Shown: in pieces, positions 27,795 to 39,700 of the stretch
Numbering within the stretch: the first letter of the stretch is position 1
Layout of the letters: every line of letters starts with the position of its first letter
Source of the DNA: Trichopria drosophilae
Lineage: Eukaryota; Arthropoda; Insecta; Hymenoptera; Diapriidae
Length of the DNA: 64,000 bases
Reading direction: 5' to 3'
NCBI GenBank assembly: GCA_030407085.1
Contig: CM059586.1
Span: forward strand, 83,449,501 to 83,513,500
Program-made: the position numbers and the translations under genes
Notes under the pieces: model-generated
Told to the model about the DNA's origin: nothing
Seen by the model: the letters and a program-made list of their open reading frames with translations, nothing else
Databases searched by the model: none

Positions 27795-27915
27795 CCTAGA
27801 AAATGCCAAAGAAATTAATAGAGAACTGACCGAGAATTTTCGGACATAAATAAAAATCACTTATTTCTGAAAATTCTCGGTCAGTTCTCAATTAATATCT
27901 TTGGTATTTTCTGGG
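27795..27915. repeat. Strong hairpin with stem of roughly 48 bp
   Basis: The left arm, including GAGAACTGACCGAGAATTTT, is mirrored by the right arm, which includes AAAATTCTCGGTCAGTTCTC. The pairing runs outward through AAAGA(A)ATTAAT/ATTAATATCTTT and CCTAGAAAAT/ATTTTCTGGG with only a few mismatches or bulges. The loop is about 22 nt. The stem is longer than typical microRNA precursors. A young foldback MITE or a hairpin-RNA source are both possible. Confidence 0.75.
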
Positions 27916-28137
27916 AAACTGTTTATTGTATAATAAAAAATATTATATTCAAAAATATTATATATCATTATATATGTATTATATATTATTTTAAAATAAT
28001 ATAATTTTAATATATATTATCATATATTATTAGATATTATTAATTTAATATTGTATAGTTTTCATCGAAAATTTGCAAATACGAATTTATTTAATGACAC
28101 TGTGTACATTTATTATATTCCTTGAATTTGATTACTG

Positions 28138-28187
28138 GTTAGGTAAGGTTAGGTTAGGTTAGGCTAGGTTAGGTTAGGTTAGGTTAT
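28138..28187. repeat. Interstitial telomere-type repeat (TTAGG)n
   Basis: About nine GGTTA/TTAGG units with one variant (GGCTA). TTAGG is the ancestral arthropod telomere unit. Flanking single-copy genes show that this is interstitial, not a chromosome end. Confidence 0.85.
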
Positions 28188-28221
28188 AATAATTTGTCTA
28201 AATAATATTTTATGCCAACAA

Positions 28222-28272
28222 TATTTTGGATTATAATATTTTGGATTATGATATTTTGTCTTATGATATTTA
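28222..28272. repeat. Short tandem repeat AATATTTTGGATTAT
   Basis: Three consecutive units of about 15 bp (AATATTTTGGATTAT, with GATATTTTGTCTTAT as the last variant), directly after the TTAGG array. Confidence 0.65.
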
Positions 28273-28339
28273 GTGGTAGAATCGTCTATAGTGCTTAGAA
28301 TTGCTCTGATATAGTGCCCGAATGTTGCAAAATGTATTC

Positions 28340-28430
28340 AGTCACCTTTATTTTACGTTTTTTAGTGAAGTTTCCTACCATACCGGCGGACCACTTTAGA
28401 ACCCCCTTAATGAGAAACATCGTAAGTATT
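28340..28430. repeat. Interspersed repeat fragment, empty-site copy
   Basis: The stretch CGGCGGACCACTTTAGAACC followed by CCCTTAA at 28388-28410, together with the TTTTTAGTGAA upstream, closely matches 32227-32277. There the same sequence is broken exactly at TTAA by the 32278-33056 element. This copy shows the uninterrupted form. Confidence 0.6.
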
Positions 28431-28606
28431 CGTTTTGTCAATAGATGTCGCTGCATTGAAAGAGGGAAAACTCATCAGGAGCCGGAAAATTTTTGTGTAC
28501 CAACAAAATATAACCTAACCTAATGATAATAAAAAGTGCATACCGATTTGAATAAGTTTTCTTACAGTTGGTTATGTGTCTCATGTGAAATTTGTTTCAA
28601 TATATT

Positions 28607-29010
28607 ATGGAAGCGAAAGAATCAGTAGATAAGCTTCTTGCATATCAGCAAGAGCTTCGTCGAGAAGAGAATTTCTTAAAGGAGGCTCTGGCCAAGATAA
28701 ATGCCCAGCATCATGCTCTGAGGGTAAGTGTAAAACTAAATATATAATAATAAATAACAAAAAATATACAACTTGATTGTTGTAGGTCACTTTTGTAAAA
28801 TAAACTTTGTAAAATCCGTAGGTAGAAGAACTTCACCTTCTAAATGCTTTAAAAAATAGTAATAACGAAAATAAACAAACCACTACTAAACCTCCTCAAC
28901 CAAACACAGATGGTAATCTGTTTACAGTAAAAACAAAACTAGACCTCTCTGTACCACAGTACATTGGTTGTGACGAAGCCGACGAAGAAATGGAAGAAGA
29001 AGACGACTAA
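28607..29010 (+). CDS. SNAPC5: snRNA-activating protein complex subunit 5 (SNAP19-like)
   Basis: This is the small structural subunit of SNAPc, the nuclear complex that recognises the proximal sequence element of snRNA genes for Pol II and Pol III. Exon 1 (28607-28723, 39 codons, phase 0) ends at a GTAAGTG donor. Exon 2 starts at 28822 after CCGTAG and ends at TAA 29008-29010. The 101-residue product matches the family length (about 98 in human). The N-terminus (LAYQQELRREENFLKEAL) is a short coiled coil, followed by HHALRVEELHLLNAL, which matches the VEEL motif of the family. The C-terminus is an acidic EEMEEEDD run, also typical. An AATAAA lies at 29047-29052. It converges on Tim17 with 231 bp between stop codons. 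An earlier TAG acceptor at about 28785 gives a poorer match and was not used. Confidence 0.88.
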
Positions 29011-29241
29011 ACTATTACCTACATCTGCTATGTAAAAAGTGTACAAAATAAATTGCTCGATAAATTACAACAAAACAATTATTATTCTTATTTCTTAACA
29101 TTATTAATTTTAATCTGTACAGTTGTGCCAAAGGCAAACATGTCATAATGGTCATGTGGTTTTGTCTTAAAACTTGCAGATCACGGTTTTGCAATATTTT
29201 CTCTAATTAAACAGAGTCTAAATTATGAACTATTTTTTTTA

Positions 29242-29730
29242 TTAAGACGGATGGCCTTGCGGTGGTCCAAGTTGTGACGGGTCGTCTATAGGTAACGTGG
29301 GTGGTTGAAACTGCTCCGCAGACAGACGTGTAAGAAGAATGCCGACACCTTCGATTAACGCCAATAAGACACCTCCGATAATTGCGCTTCCTGCCATTGC
29401 TGGTACACCTTTCCGAGCTGATAAAATACCTCCGGTAGCAGCGCCACTGATTATCGAATTCCACGGATCTTCTTTCCGCCTGAAGTGTACGAGAGTACAA
29501 TCTATCGTCGAAAACATTCCACCCCAAACTGCGAAATTTCCTGCTATTATAGGCGATCGTTGTTTGATAGCCATCAAGCTGCCTAGTAACCGCTTATTCA
29601 TTCCACTAGGTGCGTTACGAAAACCTTTGATGCTCTGAAATACACCTCCGCCAATCGCACCCATTGTGAAAGCACCTCCGCAGTCATCGACAATCCTCCA
29701 CGGACATGGTTCTCTCGCATATTCTTCCAT
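29242..29730 (-). CDS. Tim17: Mitochondrial import inner membrane translocase subunit Tim17
   Basis: Channel-forming or voltage-sensing subunit of the TIM23 presequence translocase in the mitochondrial inner membrane. One exon encodes a complete 162-residue protein. Near the N-terminus are [20 protein letters not shown] and the [16 protein letters not shown] glycine motif of the first transmembrane helix. Three more hydrophobic, Gly-rich helices follow (around [26 protein letters not shown] and [15 protein letters not shown]). The intermembrane-space Cys and the second Cys in [17 protein letters not shown] are both present. The C-terminal tail is Pro-rich. Nine bases upstream of the ATG is a TTTTCAG acceptor, so the 5' UTR is spliced. 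An AATAAA overlaps the stop codon on the minus strand. Confidence 0.96.
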   Translation of the reverse strand: MEEYAREPCPWRIVDDCGGAFTMGAIGGGVFQSIKGFRNAPSGMNKRLLGSLMAIKQRSPIIAGNFAVWGGMFSTIDCTLVHFRRKEDPWNSIISGAATGGILSARKGVPAMAGSAIIGGVLLALIEGVGILLTRLSAEQFQPPTLPIDDPSQLGPPQGHPS

Positions 29731-29739
29731 TTTGTAAGT

Positions 29740-30079
29740 CTGAAAATATTTATTTATCGTCTTTATTTAAAATGGAACATTTTAAAACACTGTAAATTTC
29801 TAACCTATGAAATTCATCTCAGTTTTTTGAATGACATTTATATTTTTAATGAAATTGTTCTAAATTATATTATTAAAATAGATGCCAAAATAATTGAATA
29901 TTAGTCAATCACAAATTGGGGCATGAAACATCTTATATATGTACATTGGAAAGAATGAGGTTAGGATAATAAAATTAATAAAAAAAATACTTTTCAACAT
30001 TTAATTCGTTACTATTAGGTATGTTTTAGGTAAAACTGGCTGTACATGTGTTAAAATATAGCAATCATGTCATATTTAC
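29740..30079 (-). other. Putative 5' UTR intron of Tim17
   Basis: On the minus strand, a donor reading AAAAG/GTAAATAT has its GT at 30079-30078. A TTTTCAG acceptor lies immediately before the last nine untranslated bases of Tim17. The intron would be about 340 nt and the first non-coding exon would lie at about 30080-30170, in locally more GC-rich DNA. Transcript data are needed to confirm it. Confidence 0.5.
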
Positions 30080-30752
30080 CTTTTAAATAGACAGAAAATA
30101 TTGCTCCGGCGAACCTGCAACCCACACCACACGACAAGACGTCACGATCGCGATCAGTCACGATGTCTCCAACTACGTAAATCAAAGAACATTCAATCAC
30201 CATTTTTTAATTTTGTCTTCACCATTTTTGTATTAAAAAGTAATGAAAATGTAGTCATTTAGACCATATATAATCCAAAAATACAAATGATTAACGAAGT
30301 TATAGTTTATTTAATGATTTTTTTTGTATACAAAAATATTCAGTCGTTTGCGGTATTTTTATTTTTTTACACAAAATGATATTAAAAAATACTGTCTTAC
30401 ATGTTTTTAGATTTTTTAAAAAGTTTTAAGATAAAAATATGTATTTTCGATTTTAATTGCACCTTTAACCAAAAAAACTCAATTATTAATTTCAAAGTTA
30501 ATTTTTCGAAATTTCGGTTTTTTTAAATCTGAAAAAAATCACAAAAATACATCATTCAGTTACGAACGTGATAACATATTAAATAAAGTGGCAACTGAAG
30601 AACGTACATGCAAAAAAAACATTAAAGAAGGTTATTAAAAAATAAGTCCCCTGAGTATAGTACGATTGCATGCAATACAGGGGCCTTCTATTTTTCATTG
30701 CCATTCTTCCGTATCTCGGTGAAAAATTAACCAAGAAATCTTTTTTTTCATT

Positions 30753-32080
30753 TTAACCCATTAACGTCAAGAAGGACACTTTTTTCACTTAAATTTCAAT
30801 CAAAAATTTCATATGAAAATCCAACTTCAAATAAATTGAAAGGTACATGTCTTACTATTTCCGAGGTCGCTCTTTTCAGTGCTGTTGTTAAAATTGAGCT
30901 ATCTCAATTAGATAATTAAATATGGCGATTTAAATGTCAAAATAACGCGAAAAATCGAGTGTTCTTTTTTATAAAACATTTTTTTCTCATCGAAAGAATA
31001 TTTGTCGACAGAAAATTTCTTCATTAAACGTGGACCCAATAGTTATAGTATTAAGATAAATTTTTTTAATATTTAAAAACTAACATGGTGATCACAAAAT
31101 GGCGACTCCAATGACAAATTTCGAATTAAAACTTAACAATTGTTTTTCTTGAAAACTATAGACTTCAGGCAAAATTTTCTAAGAATAAATACGTTTTAGA
31201 ATGACTCAAAAATTGTTCTCAAAATTTTCCAGAGTAGATTGTTAAAACTTTTTATTTTTTGAAAATTCGAAAAATCGAAATTTTTAAAAAAGTCGTCCCC
31301 AAAATCTGACAAAATTTTAGAGTATTCCTTGACCAATTCGAAAACATTTTTGTTCTAAGGCAATTTTTTCTAAAGTCTACAGTTTTCAAGAAAAAAAAAT
31401 TATTAAACTTTTCTAGATTTCAAGACTAGTAATTTTTTTTCTTGAAAACTGTAGACTTTAGAAAATATTTCCTTAGAACAAAAATGTCTTCGAATTGGTC
31501 AAATAATACTCTAAAATTTTTTCAGATTTTTTGGACGACTTTTTTTAAAAATTTCGATTTTTCGAATTTTCGAAAAATAAAAAGTTTTAACAATATACTC
31601 AGGAAAAATTTGAGAACATTTTTTGAGTCATTCCAAAACGTATTTATTCTTAGAAAGTTTTGTCTGAAGTCTATAGTTTGCAAGAAAAACTATTGTTAAC
31701 TTTTAATTAGAAATTTGTCATTGGAGTCGCCATTTTGTAATCACCATGTTAGTTTTTAAATATTAAAAAAATGTATCTTAATACTATAACTATATTGGGT
31801 CCACGTTTAATGAAGAAATTTTCTGACGACAAATATTCTTTTGATGAGAAAAAATGTTTTATAAAAAAGAACACTCGATTTTTCGCGTTATTTTGACATT
31901 TAAATCGACATATTTAATTATCCAATTAAGATAGCTCAATTTTGACAACAGCATTGAAAAGAGCGACCTCGAAAATAGTAAGAAATGTACCTTTCAATTT
32001 ATTTCAACTTGGATTTTCATATGAAATTCTTTATTGAAATTGAAGCGAAAAAAGTGTCCTACTTGACGTTAATGGGTTAA
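30753..32080. mobile_element. 1.3 kb near-perfect palindromic element with TTAA/CCC ends
   Basis: Two arms of roughly 640 bp, centred near 31416, are reverse complements along their whole length. Examples are CCCATTAACGTCAAG...GGACAC on the left against GTGTCC...CTTGACGTTAATGGG on the right, and the ACTCGATTTTTCGCG and GGGTCCACGTTTAATGAAGA blocks. The ends read TTAA-CCC ... GGG-TTAA, the piggyBac-type signature. Weaker inverted similarity continues about 40 bp beyond the TTAA sites, so either the target was a repeat or the true ends lie further out. No transposase is inside. Open frames within it are palindrome artefacts. Confidence 0.8.
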
Positions 32081-32273
32081 CGAGGAAAAATAGATCTTTC
32101 AAGAAAAATTTACGGCTTACCAATACATTTAGAACACACAATACAAAAAAGTGTCTACGATAATTAGAATTATCTTTACAGAACACGAATTTAGCAAAAT
32201 CGATTTTTCTATTTTTTATTTACAGTTTTTAGTGAAAATTACTATCTTATCGGCGGAGCACTTTAGAACCCCC

Positions 32274-33060
32274 TTAAGGCCTAAACAGACAGTGAGTATC
32301 AGTTTAAACGTCGATAATTTGCATATACAAGCATTTGGACAAATTTTACTCCCACTATTTCTGACGTAAAATTCATGCTCTTTCAGAATCTTTCAATAAA
32401 ATTTCGTTAAAATGAAAAGAAAAAACGTTATACACGTTTTTTTTGTAAAAAAACATGGTTTTTAAAAATGTATTTTTCATTCTAACATCACTTTTACCTC
32501 GAAATTGCATTGGGAAACATGTCTAAGGTGAAAATATCGCGTCCATGGATCGTTAGGATTAAAACGTACCGTGTTCTAATTTGAATTTCAAGATGGAGAC
32601 TTCCAAAATGGCGTCTAGATGCTCAAAAATCGTTTTATAACTTAACAAATTTTTTTCTTGAAAACTATAGACTTTAGAGAAAATTTGCAAAGAACAAAAA
32701 TGTCTTAGAATTGGTTAAAGAACCTTCTCAAATTTTATCACAATGTATTGATAAACTTTTTGGTTTTGTGAACATTCAAAAAATCGAAATTTTAAATAAA
32801 GTAATTTAAAAAATCTGACAAAATTTGAGAAGGTTCTTTAACCAATTCTAAATGAAAAATAAATTTTTGAAAACCATGTTTTTTTACAAATAAAGTGTAT
32901 AACTTTTTGCTTTTTATTTTATCGAAATTTTATTGAAAGATTCCGAAAGAGCATACAATTTTACGTCAGAAATAGTGGGAGTAAAATTTCTCCAAATGCT
33001 TTTATATGCAAATTATCGACGTTTAAACTGATACTCAAAATTTTTCCGTTTAGGCCTTAA
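32274..33060. mobile_element. TTAA-flanked inverted-repeat element, GGCCTAAAC ends
   Basis: TTAA at 32274-32277 and 33057-33060 flanks inverted GGCCTAAAC termini. The long arms include AGTATCAGTTTAAACGTCGA and TACGTCAGAAATAGTGGGAG in opposite orientations, as well as the AAAAAAACATGGTTTT block. A second internal inverted pair (AATTGGTTAAAGAACCTTCT with its complement near 32814-32848) sits off-centre. The central TTCTTGAAAACTATAGACTTTAG segment is shared with the neighbouring palindrome, so the two families are related or exchanged sequence. A paralogous unoccupied site is at 28407-28410. No coding capacity. Confidence 0.75.
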
Positions 33061-33539
33061 TGTAAGGACATAATAGTTAATGCAAATCTTACTAGTAAAA
33101 TATTTTTTAAAGGAATCTTATACATATACGAAAAATAAAAGAAATTTGCCAATTTAGAATTGAAATGGAACGCAGCATTACTTGGCTGATGCGCATGCGC
33201 AACGCGCGATGTTACATTCGATATTTAAATTCAAACGTGTCCCAGTCTTATTATTAATATAAACATCGAATATCTCTAAAATTCAAAAAAATATTCAGAA
33301 AAATCGTATATTTAATTTCGAATTTGAGGTAGTCATTAAAAATTGTTAATTCTGCATGTTTTGAATAGTTTTACGAACGGTTAGAACAATTCATATGCAA
33401 CACATATTTATATCCCCATACGCACACGCAATGTTCGAAAATAGCGCGAACGCGCGGATGTCCAAAAATAAAACTCGATTCTTCAGTTTTGGAATTCGTT
33501 CTGCATTCGGGAAGTCAGTCGCACGACGTAACTACTAGG

Positions 33540-33621
33540 GGGTCGACTCAACAACTTACATACGTTAATAATTATCTTAGACTAATTTTGAAGTGCGCGA
33601 CAAGTTATTTTACATATTAAG
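33540..33621 (+). other. Possible 5' non-coding exon of the coiled-coil gene
   Basis: A GTAAGAG donor follows TATTAAG at 33621/33622, and a TTATTTTAAG acceptor lies two bases before the ATG at 33785. The pair suggests a short spliced 5' leader. The left boundary is arbitrary. Confidence 0.35.
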
Positions 33622-33784
33622 GTAAGAGTTGCAAAAAAATATTAATTTTCTAACAAATTGAGACATGCACGAACGATACACTCAAAAACATTTGACGGCT
33701 GAAAGTTCAAAATCTAACTTCAAAATATAAACCTTATTTACTTTCTTGGTAGTTTGTGATTTTTACATTTGGTTATTTTAAGAG

Positions 33785-36700
33785 ATGGCAGACTCGACGC
33801 CCGATTTTTGTACTGCTGGAGGAGACTCGATCACGACAGATGTTTCTGCAGAACATCAAGAAGTTACTTCTGTAACCCCGAGTCCAAAATTGGCAGAATC
33901 GTTAAATGGTGCACAGGAAACGCCTGTGACAACAGAATCCTGCCCTTTACTGGCCGCTGCTCCAAGCGGCGATTTTGAAGCTCATTCGAAACTAGAAAAA
34001 GTAAGTGAAAACTCAAATTAACCTCAATTTATTCAATAATCTTCATTGAAAATTAAAGAACTTCTAAAACATTTTTAGTAAATGTCAAAATGAATATTAT
34101 TTCCATGTAATAATCATAGATTTGTTTGCTGTTTTAAAATTAAAAAAGTCACTAATTTATAATATATATTATTGACTATTTTTTATGTACTTATAATTCT
34201 GCTTCAAAAAGCCTCTTCGTTGCTTTCGCTTAGACATTTATGACCTTCCAAATTTGTAATTCAAAATTGCAGTAAAAATATGGCCTACAAAAACGTGTGT
34301 AATGAATTAGTCGTATTAAGAATTATTTTCGAATCAAATGTTGACATGTTGACCGATAAATTAAGTGCAAAATTTGCGTTATTAAAAAAACATTTTACAA
34401 ATTAACAAAAATTGAAAAACCCCGAGCTGGGTTATCGGTACAATGATAGATATTTCACATTTTTTAAAACAGTGCAAAAATAAACATGTAAAAGGCTAGT
34501 CAATTCATTTACATTTCAAATGGCTAGGGAAATATTAAACAACAATAATCGATTTTTCGTTTCTAAAAAAATTAAAAATGGATTTAAAACCGACAATAAT
34601 TGCATCATCAGTAGAAGCTAATTGTTGTGATAAGGTAAATGTACCAATAGCGGAACATTTTTAAACTTGCTTGTTTTCTAAATAGATAACGTCTAATTAT
34701 TTTTTGTCAAAAACTGTTTATTTTATACTAAAGCTTATCGTTTCGTAAACAAAATGCGCTTAGATTTGATTAAAAAAATGATAATACTAAAAATTTGGAG
34801 GTACCTAATATGCTCTTAAAGCAAAGCGGTCTGGAAGTCGCGTACTTCTCTGTTCCGTGACCATTTGTAGAACAGTCACAATTGTCAGTAACACAAACTG
34901 AATTTTAATTTAACTTAAGGAGGATCGATATTCGACAATAAGATCTTCCACAAACACTGCTTATAATTATAATCATAATATATATCATAAAATTATTTTA
35001 TCATTGACTGGAATCCGTTAATTATTCAAACTGTTAATTACATTTTAAGACAATTTAGAACAATAAATAATACACATTAAAAAAATCAGTTTTTTTCGTG
35101 AACAGTAAGCCCTCTTTTCTTTAATACATCATTAACATTTTTAAAAATTTTAACTAAATAATACGACAGTTTGTTCACGACATGACTTTGGGGTATGAAT
35201 CCTCCTTAAACACAGGCAGTGAAATTATTGAAAAATGTTATTATTTATTAGCTCATTTACATAAAAGTTCTTACAAAAAGTTTTTATTATTAATCCTAGC
35301 AGTTATGAAAAGCACGCAGCATTATTTAACATTAAACTTTATTAAATTTTATTACTTCAGTTTTATACTTTAAACTTTGTCAATTGCAGATTTTTTAGTA
35401 TAATCTTAGAAAAAAGTAACAAATTTGTATTTCTATAATATCTTTATGTAAAATTGTATATTTTGTAGGTTAGGTTTTTTCTCGTGACAAATATCGAATT
35501 GAATCTTATCATTCAACTTGTTAGAATGAAAATTATTTTCCAATAATTCGAATAAATTACTTTTCGAATGAAATGTGATTTTCACGTTTATTGCAAGAAA
35601 TATAATATGCGTTCCGCAATACGTTCATGGCACTAAATGACATTATTTATTGAGAGAAATTATTTACTAATAGTTAATATAAGCTAATTTCAAGCTTCTT
35701 GTAAAGTTCTAACAGTAACTGTAAAGTCAAAAACGACAGGTAACTTTGAGATAAAAATACCAGCACTTTACTACATGTCAGTAATGTTATTGTATATTAA
35801 CTCGTCTATTTTAACATTGAAGGAGCGTTCGGTAAGTTTCAATAAACCCTATATATTAAAGTCTGTCGTTTGAACTGTTCTGATATGGAGACAATGTTCC
35901 ACTATTGAAACTTTATGCGCATTTTAATTTTATTACATTTCTTCATCTATGACTATTAATATGGATTCTAATTAAAAAAAAAACAGTAAAATGTATAACC
36001 AATTTATTACAAATTTCAAAAGGTTATTTTGACATTCTAATTTGATTTACTTCAGTTAATTCATTGATAGGTTTTATCAGGCTAATATGATGCGAAATTG
36101 TTGTTGAAAGTACCCTAAATTGTTTTCAGTACATGTATTTTAGTGTATCGCTTAATACAATAATATTCACATGAAATACCCAAAACATGGAGTGACCAAT
36201 TGCACCGACTAGTTATTTTCATGAGCTTAGCACAAAATGATTTAGTAATTTAGGGTAATTTACTTTGAAATGTCATGACATTTGGTAAATAGTAAAATAT
36301 TCGAAATAATAAATGAAAAGCATGAAATGAGCAATATATAAAAAGATTACGTATCAGAATTAAAAAAAAAGTAATCAACCAATGTATTACAAATCGCTAT
36401 AATGACAATTGATAATTTTTTGTCCAGCAAAATGAATGTCATATTATTTTCAGGATGGCAATCCAAATAATAAAGACGTCACAGAGGCGAATAATAACGA
36501 AACTATTACAATCTCGAAATTGCAGAAAGAGATTACCGTAAGTAATAAGATATAATTATTTTGTGTTTTGTTTTATATTGCGGCTTGATATTAACAATGT
36601 TATAAGATCAATAGAACTCGAAAGATACTATTAATACGCATAAGATACAGTCTAAAGTAATTCAAATTTTGTTTTTATGTTGCATGACTCTCTTGCTTTC

Positions 36701-39700
36701 TTTTAGAATTGTAATAGTACAATCTTGAAATTATTTTTTCTTAATGTTTAATAAATGTATGTGTGTGTGTGTTGCATTTTTTAAACTATATTCATAGAGT
36801 TGTACAAATAACTATTTACATTTTGTTTTTGAATGTGATGAAAAGAGAAATGTCTATAGTATAAGTGTATATATAATATATAAATAAAAGTGATTAAGAG
36901 AAAAGATGGATATATATACATATATGAACCACGGGGTGCACTCTATTCTCACTACGACTTCCCAAGTTCTATAAAAAAACAGACTCCCTCACTAGAAAGC
37001 TCAGTTCCTTCACATGTCCCTCTGCTCAAACCTTTTAAGGGTAACAACTTTTTATCATCTGTATTTCCATAAAGTAAACAAAACTCTACGGCTAAAGGTC
37101 ATTTTAGCGATTTTTAAAATTGATCTATTAGTTAAACCTGCAAGTAAACTGCATATATATCAGAAATAAACATATAAGTATAAATACTTTTAGTGTAGCA
37201 ATAAAAAAAATCCCATAATTGCTTACTACCCAATAATAAATTCATTATAATAGTTTGCTGCCAAAATGTACGTTCAATGCCCTATTTTTATTACGTATTC
37301 CTTTCTACTAAACTCGAAAACCATAGTGAAAATTTGTTATGTAGATTTATTTTCAAGATACAAATTTATTTCTCTTTTTTTGAAATTAATTTCACATTTT
37401 ACGCTTATGAGTAAAAAACATCCGATAATTAAGTCCGGAACAATCACGTCCATGTATATTTTTTCAATTTGCTTGTGAACTGTTCGTGCGTGCATATATA
37501 TGAGGAATTCCACGGTACTGTTAACATTCGACCCTAAAAAAATCAAATTTTTATGTTGATAGCACATTAAACAATCTTATAACATTACATTTCTAAGGTC
37601 ACAAAGAATTAAAAAATAAAGCTTCACCACTCATTTTTGAACAAAGTTATTTTTGTAAATCCAAAAAATGTAAAAACAAAAATTTGTAACAATTAGAAAG
37701 TTATACAGAGACAAAAAAAGTATCTGTTAAACTATTTTCATGTATTTTTGTCTCCCGATTTCAAAGATGATAATAAAAATTATCGGTCAGGCATATTTAA
37801 GCTGCCGTTGTGGAAAAATATCCAAAAATGTAATTTTTTTTCATTTTTTTTGCACTTATTTTCAAAAATACAAGTCAGACAATAAATGTATCCAAGAAAG
37901 AAAGATAGAACATCAAATTTTCAATAAAAAAAGATTATATGCATTTTCTTCCCAATATCAAAGGTAATGAAACAAAGACAATATACTTTATAATAATTAT
38001 ACTCGAAGGTTAAATATACCGCGCTCACTCTCCGCCATTATTTACAATCGTCCCTACAGCTGAAAATATTTCAAGTTTATAATATTTATTTGTTCTACAT
38101 TGGGTTTTTGTTTTTTTACATGGGGAAAACGTTGTATCTATAGTACATTTTGTAATCCATATTCATTTTCTTGTGGTAATAAACTGAGCTTCCATTTCCA
38201 TGAGTGGGCCACTTTTTGTATCCATAAGCGGTCCACTTGTTTTTATCAATGTAAAAGTTATGCTGAAGCGTAATTTCTGAGTGTGATTTAACATTTTGTT
38301 TTTGAATATAAATAAGTCATTAAAGTAGCGTTTAAGTGTTGTATTAAATCGGAATACATATTGGAATGATTGATTCGATGGTTTATTCACAAAGTTTCTT
38401 TTCTATGTTGACCTTATCTTTATTCACATTTTCTCCATGTATTACACACAGTAAAAGTATTCAAAATAAATAAATTATTATATGAAAATTAGAATTTCGT
38501 TGTATTTTTTCTGTTTCTATCCATTCTAAGGGGATATGAACGAGTGGTCCACTCATGGATACAATTTTTTTTAACCAAAAAACGTCCCTTCGTAAAAATG
38601 GTTTAATCAATTTTATTTAACTGCAGAAAGTAACCCAATGCATTTAATTTATACTTACGGACTATATCTACCTAACGGTGTATAGAAGACTTAGAAATTC
38701 CTTTATTTAATTAACTTTTTACACTAAATTAAAAACGTGGTCCACTCATGGATACATTCCCCTACTAAAAAAAAATTGGCCAAAAGTTAAAAAGTCTTAT
38801 TCTATGGACCGTGCCGGTGTGCTCTTAAAAAATCATGATTTTCAATTCGAGTGGAGCAAGTAAAAAGCAATGTTGCGAACGCCGCCGAGAGTTTCTTACA
38901 CAAGACACATATATAATCCGGGTTCTATTTTCATTCTTATTCCAAAAGGCATATTTACCGCCATGCACAATTGAAAAATAATAAAAGCTTTTTTTAAGCC
39001 TAATGTAATTTATATAACAGAAAAAAGCATTTTACTATTGGAATAAATGAAAAATACAGCCTCTGATAGGTGTCCGTTAAACTGTAAAAACCTTCATTGG
39101 CCTATTATAACTCTGATAGACATTACCAGCCCTACTCTTAGTTTTCGAAAATGTTTGTGTATGACCATACTTGGTGAGGCTGTAAAACAACAGTAATCCT
39201 GTTGAGCCACGGCAGTTGTATAAAGTCGTTTATTATTATAATAATTTACCTACTTTAAAAAAAAAAAGAAAAAATTTGCTGCCAATAACATTTCTAGTTA
39301 CAATAATGTATCAATTTTTGTTACAGAAACGAAGCAATGAACGCGATAACTATCAAAAAAAGTTAGAAGAGACCGAAAAAAAATTGGCTGAATTGCAAGC
39401 GTCATACAACGCTGTAACAAGTACTGATGGAGACGAGATCAGCCTGCGGAGAGAAATGGAAGATTTGAAAAACTCTTTAACTCAAACGAAACTAGCCCTG
39501 ACCGGTCGGGAGCGAGTAGTAGCAAATCAAGAAAATCAGATCAACGCCTTAAGCAAACAAGTGTCTTCGTTAAAAGAAGTCGTGTCGATCACAAAAGATC
39601 TACTGAATATTCGTAATATGGAGGTCAAGCATTTACAAGAGGATGTAAATAAAATGGAAACTCGAATCTCGAACGAGCGCGAAAGGCATAGCATAATGTT

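Larger units (their letters stand above)
36538..39326 (+). other. Intron 2 of the coiled-coil gene
   Basis: It contains a diverged arm of the long-inverted-repeat family (37735-37965), a probable inverted-repeat element (38122-38762) and a short (GT)n run near 36762-36772. No exon was recognised. Confidence 0.5.

Noticed and set aside
28138..28187. Possible chromosome end
   Set aside because: Single-copy genes lie on both sides, so the TTAGG array is interstitial.
18367..28600. Hox-cluster microRNAs (mir-10, mir-993 type)
   Set aside because: I looked for their mature sequences by eye on both strands and did not see them.
29339..29638. Plus-strand 99-codon frame opposite Tim17
   Set aside because: It is the antisense shadow of a well-identified coding exon.
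39216..39326. Apparent N-terminal extension of the third coiled-coil exon
   Set aside because: The sequence before 39327 is low-complexity intron ending in a TTACAG acceptor, and upstream exons join in phase.
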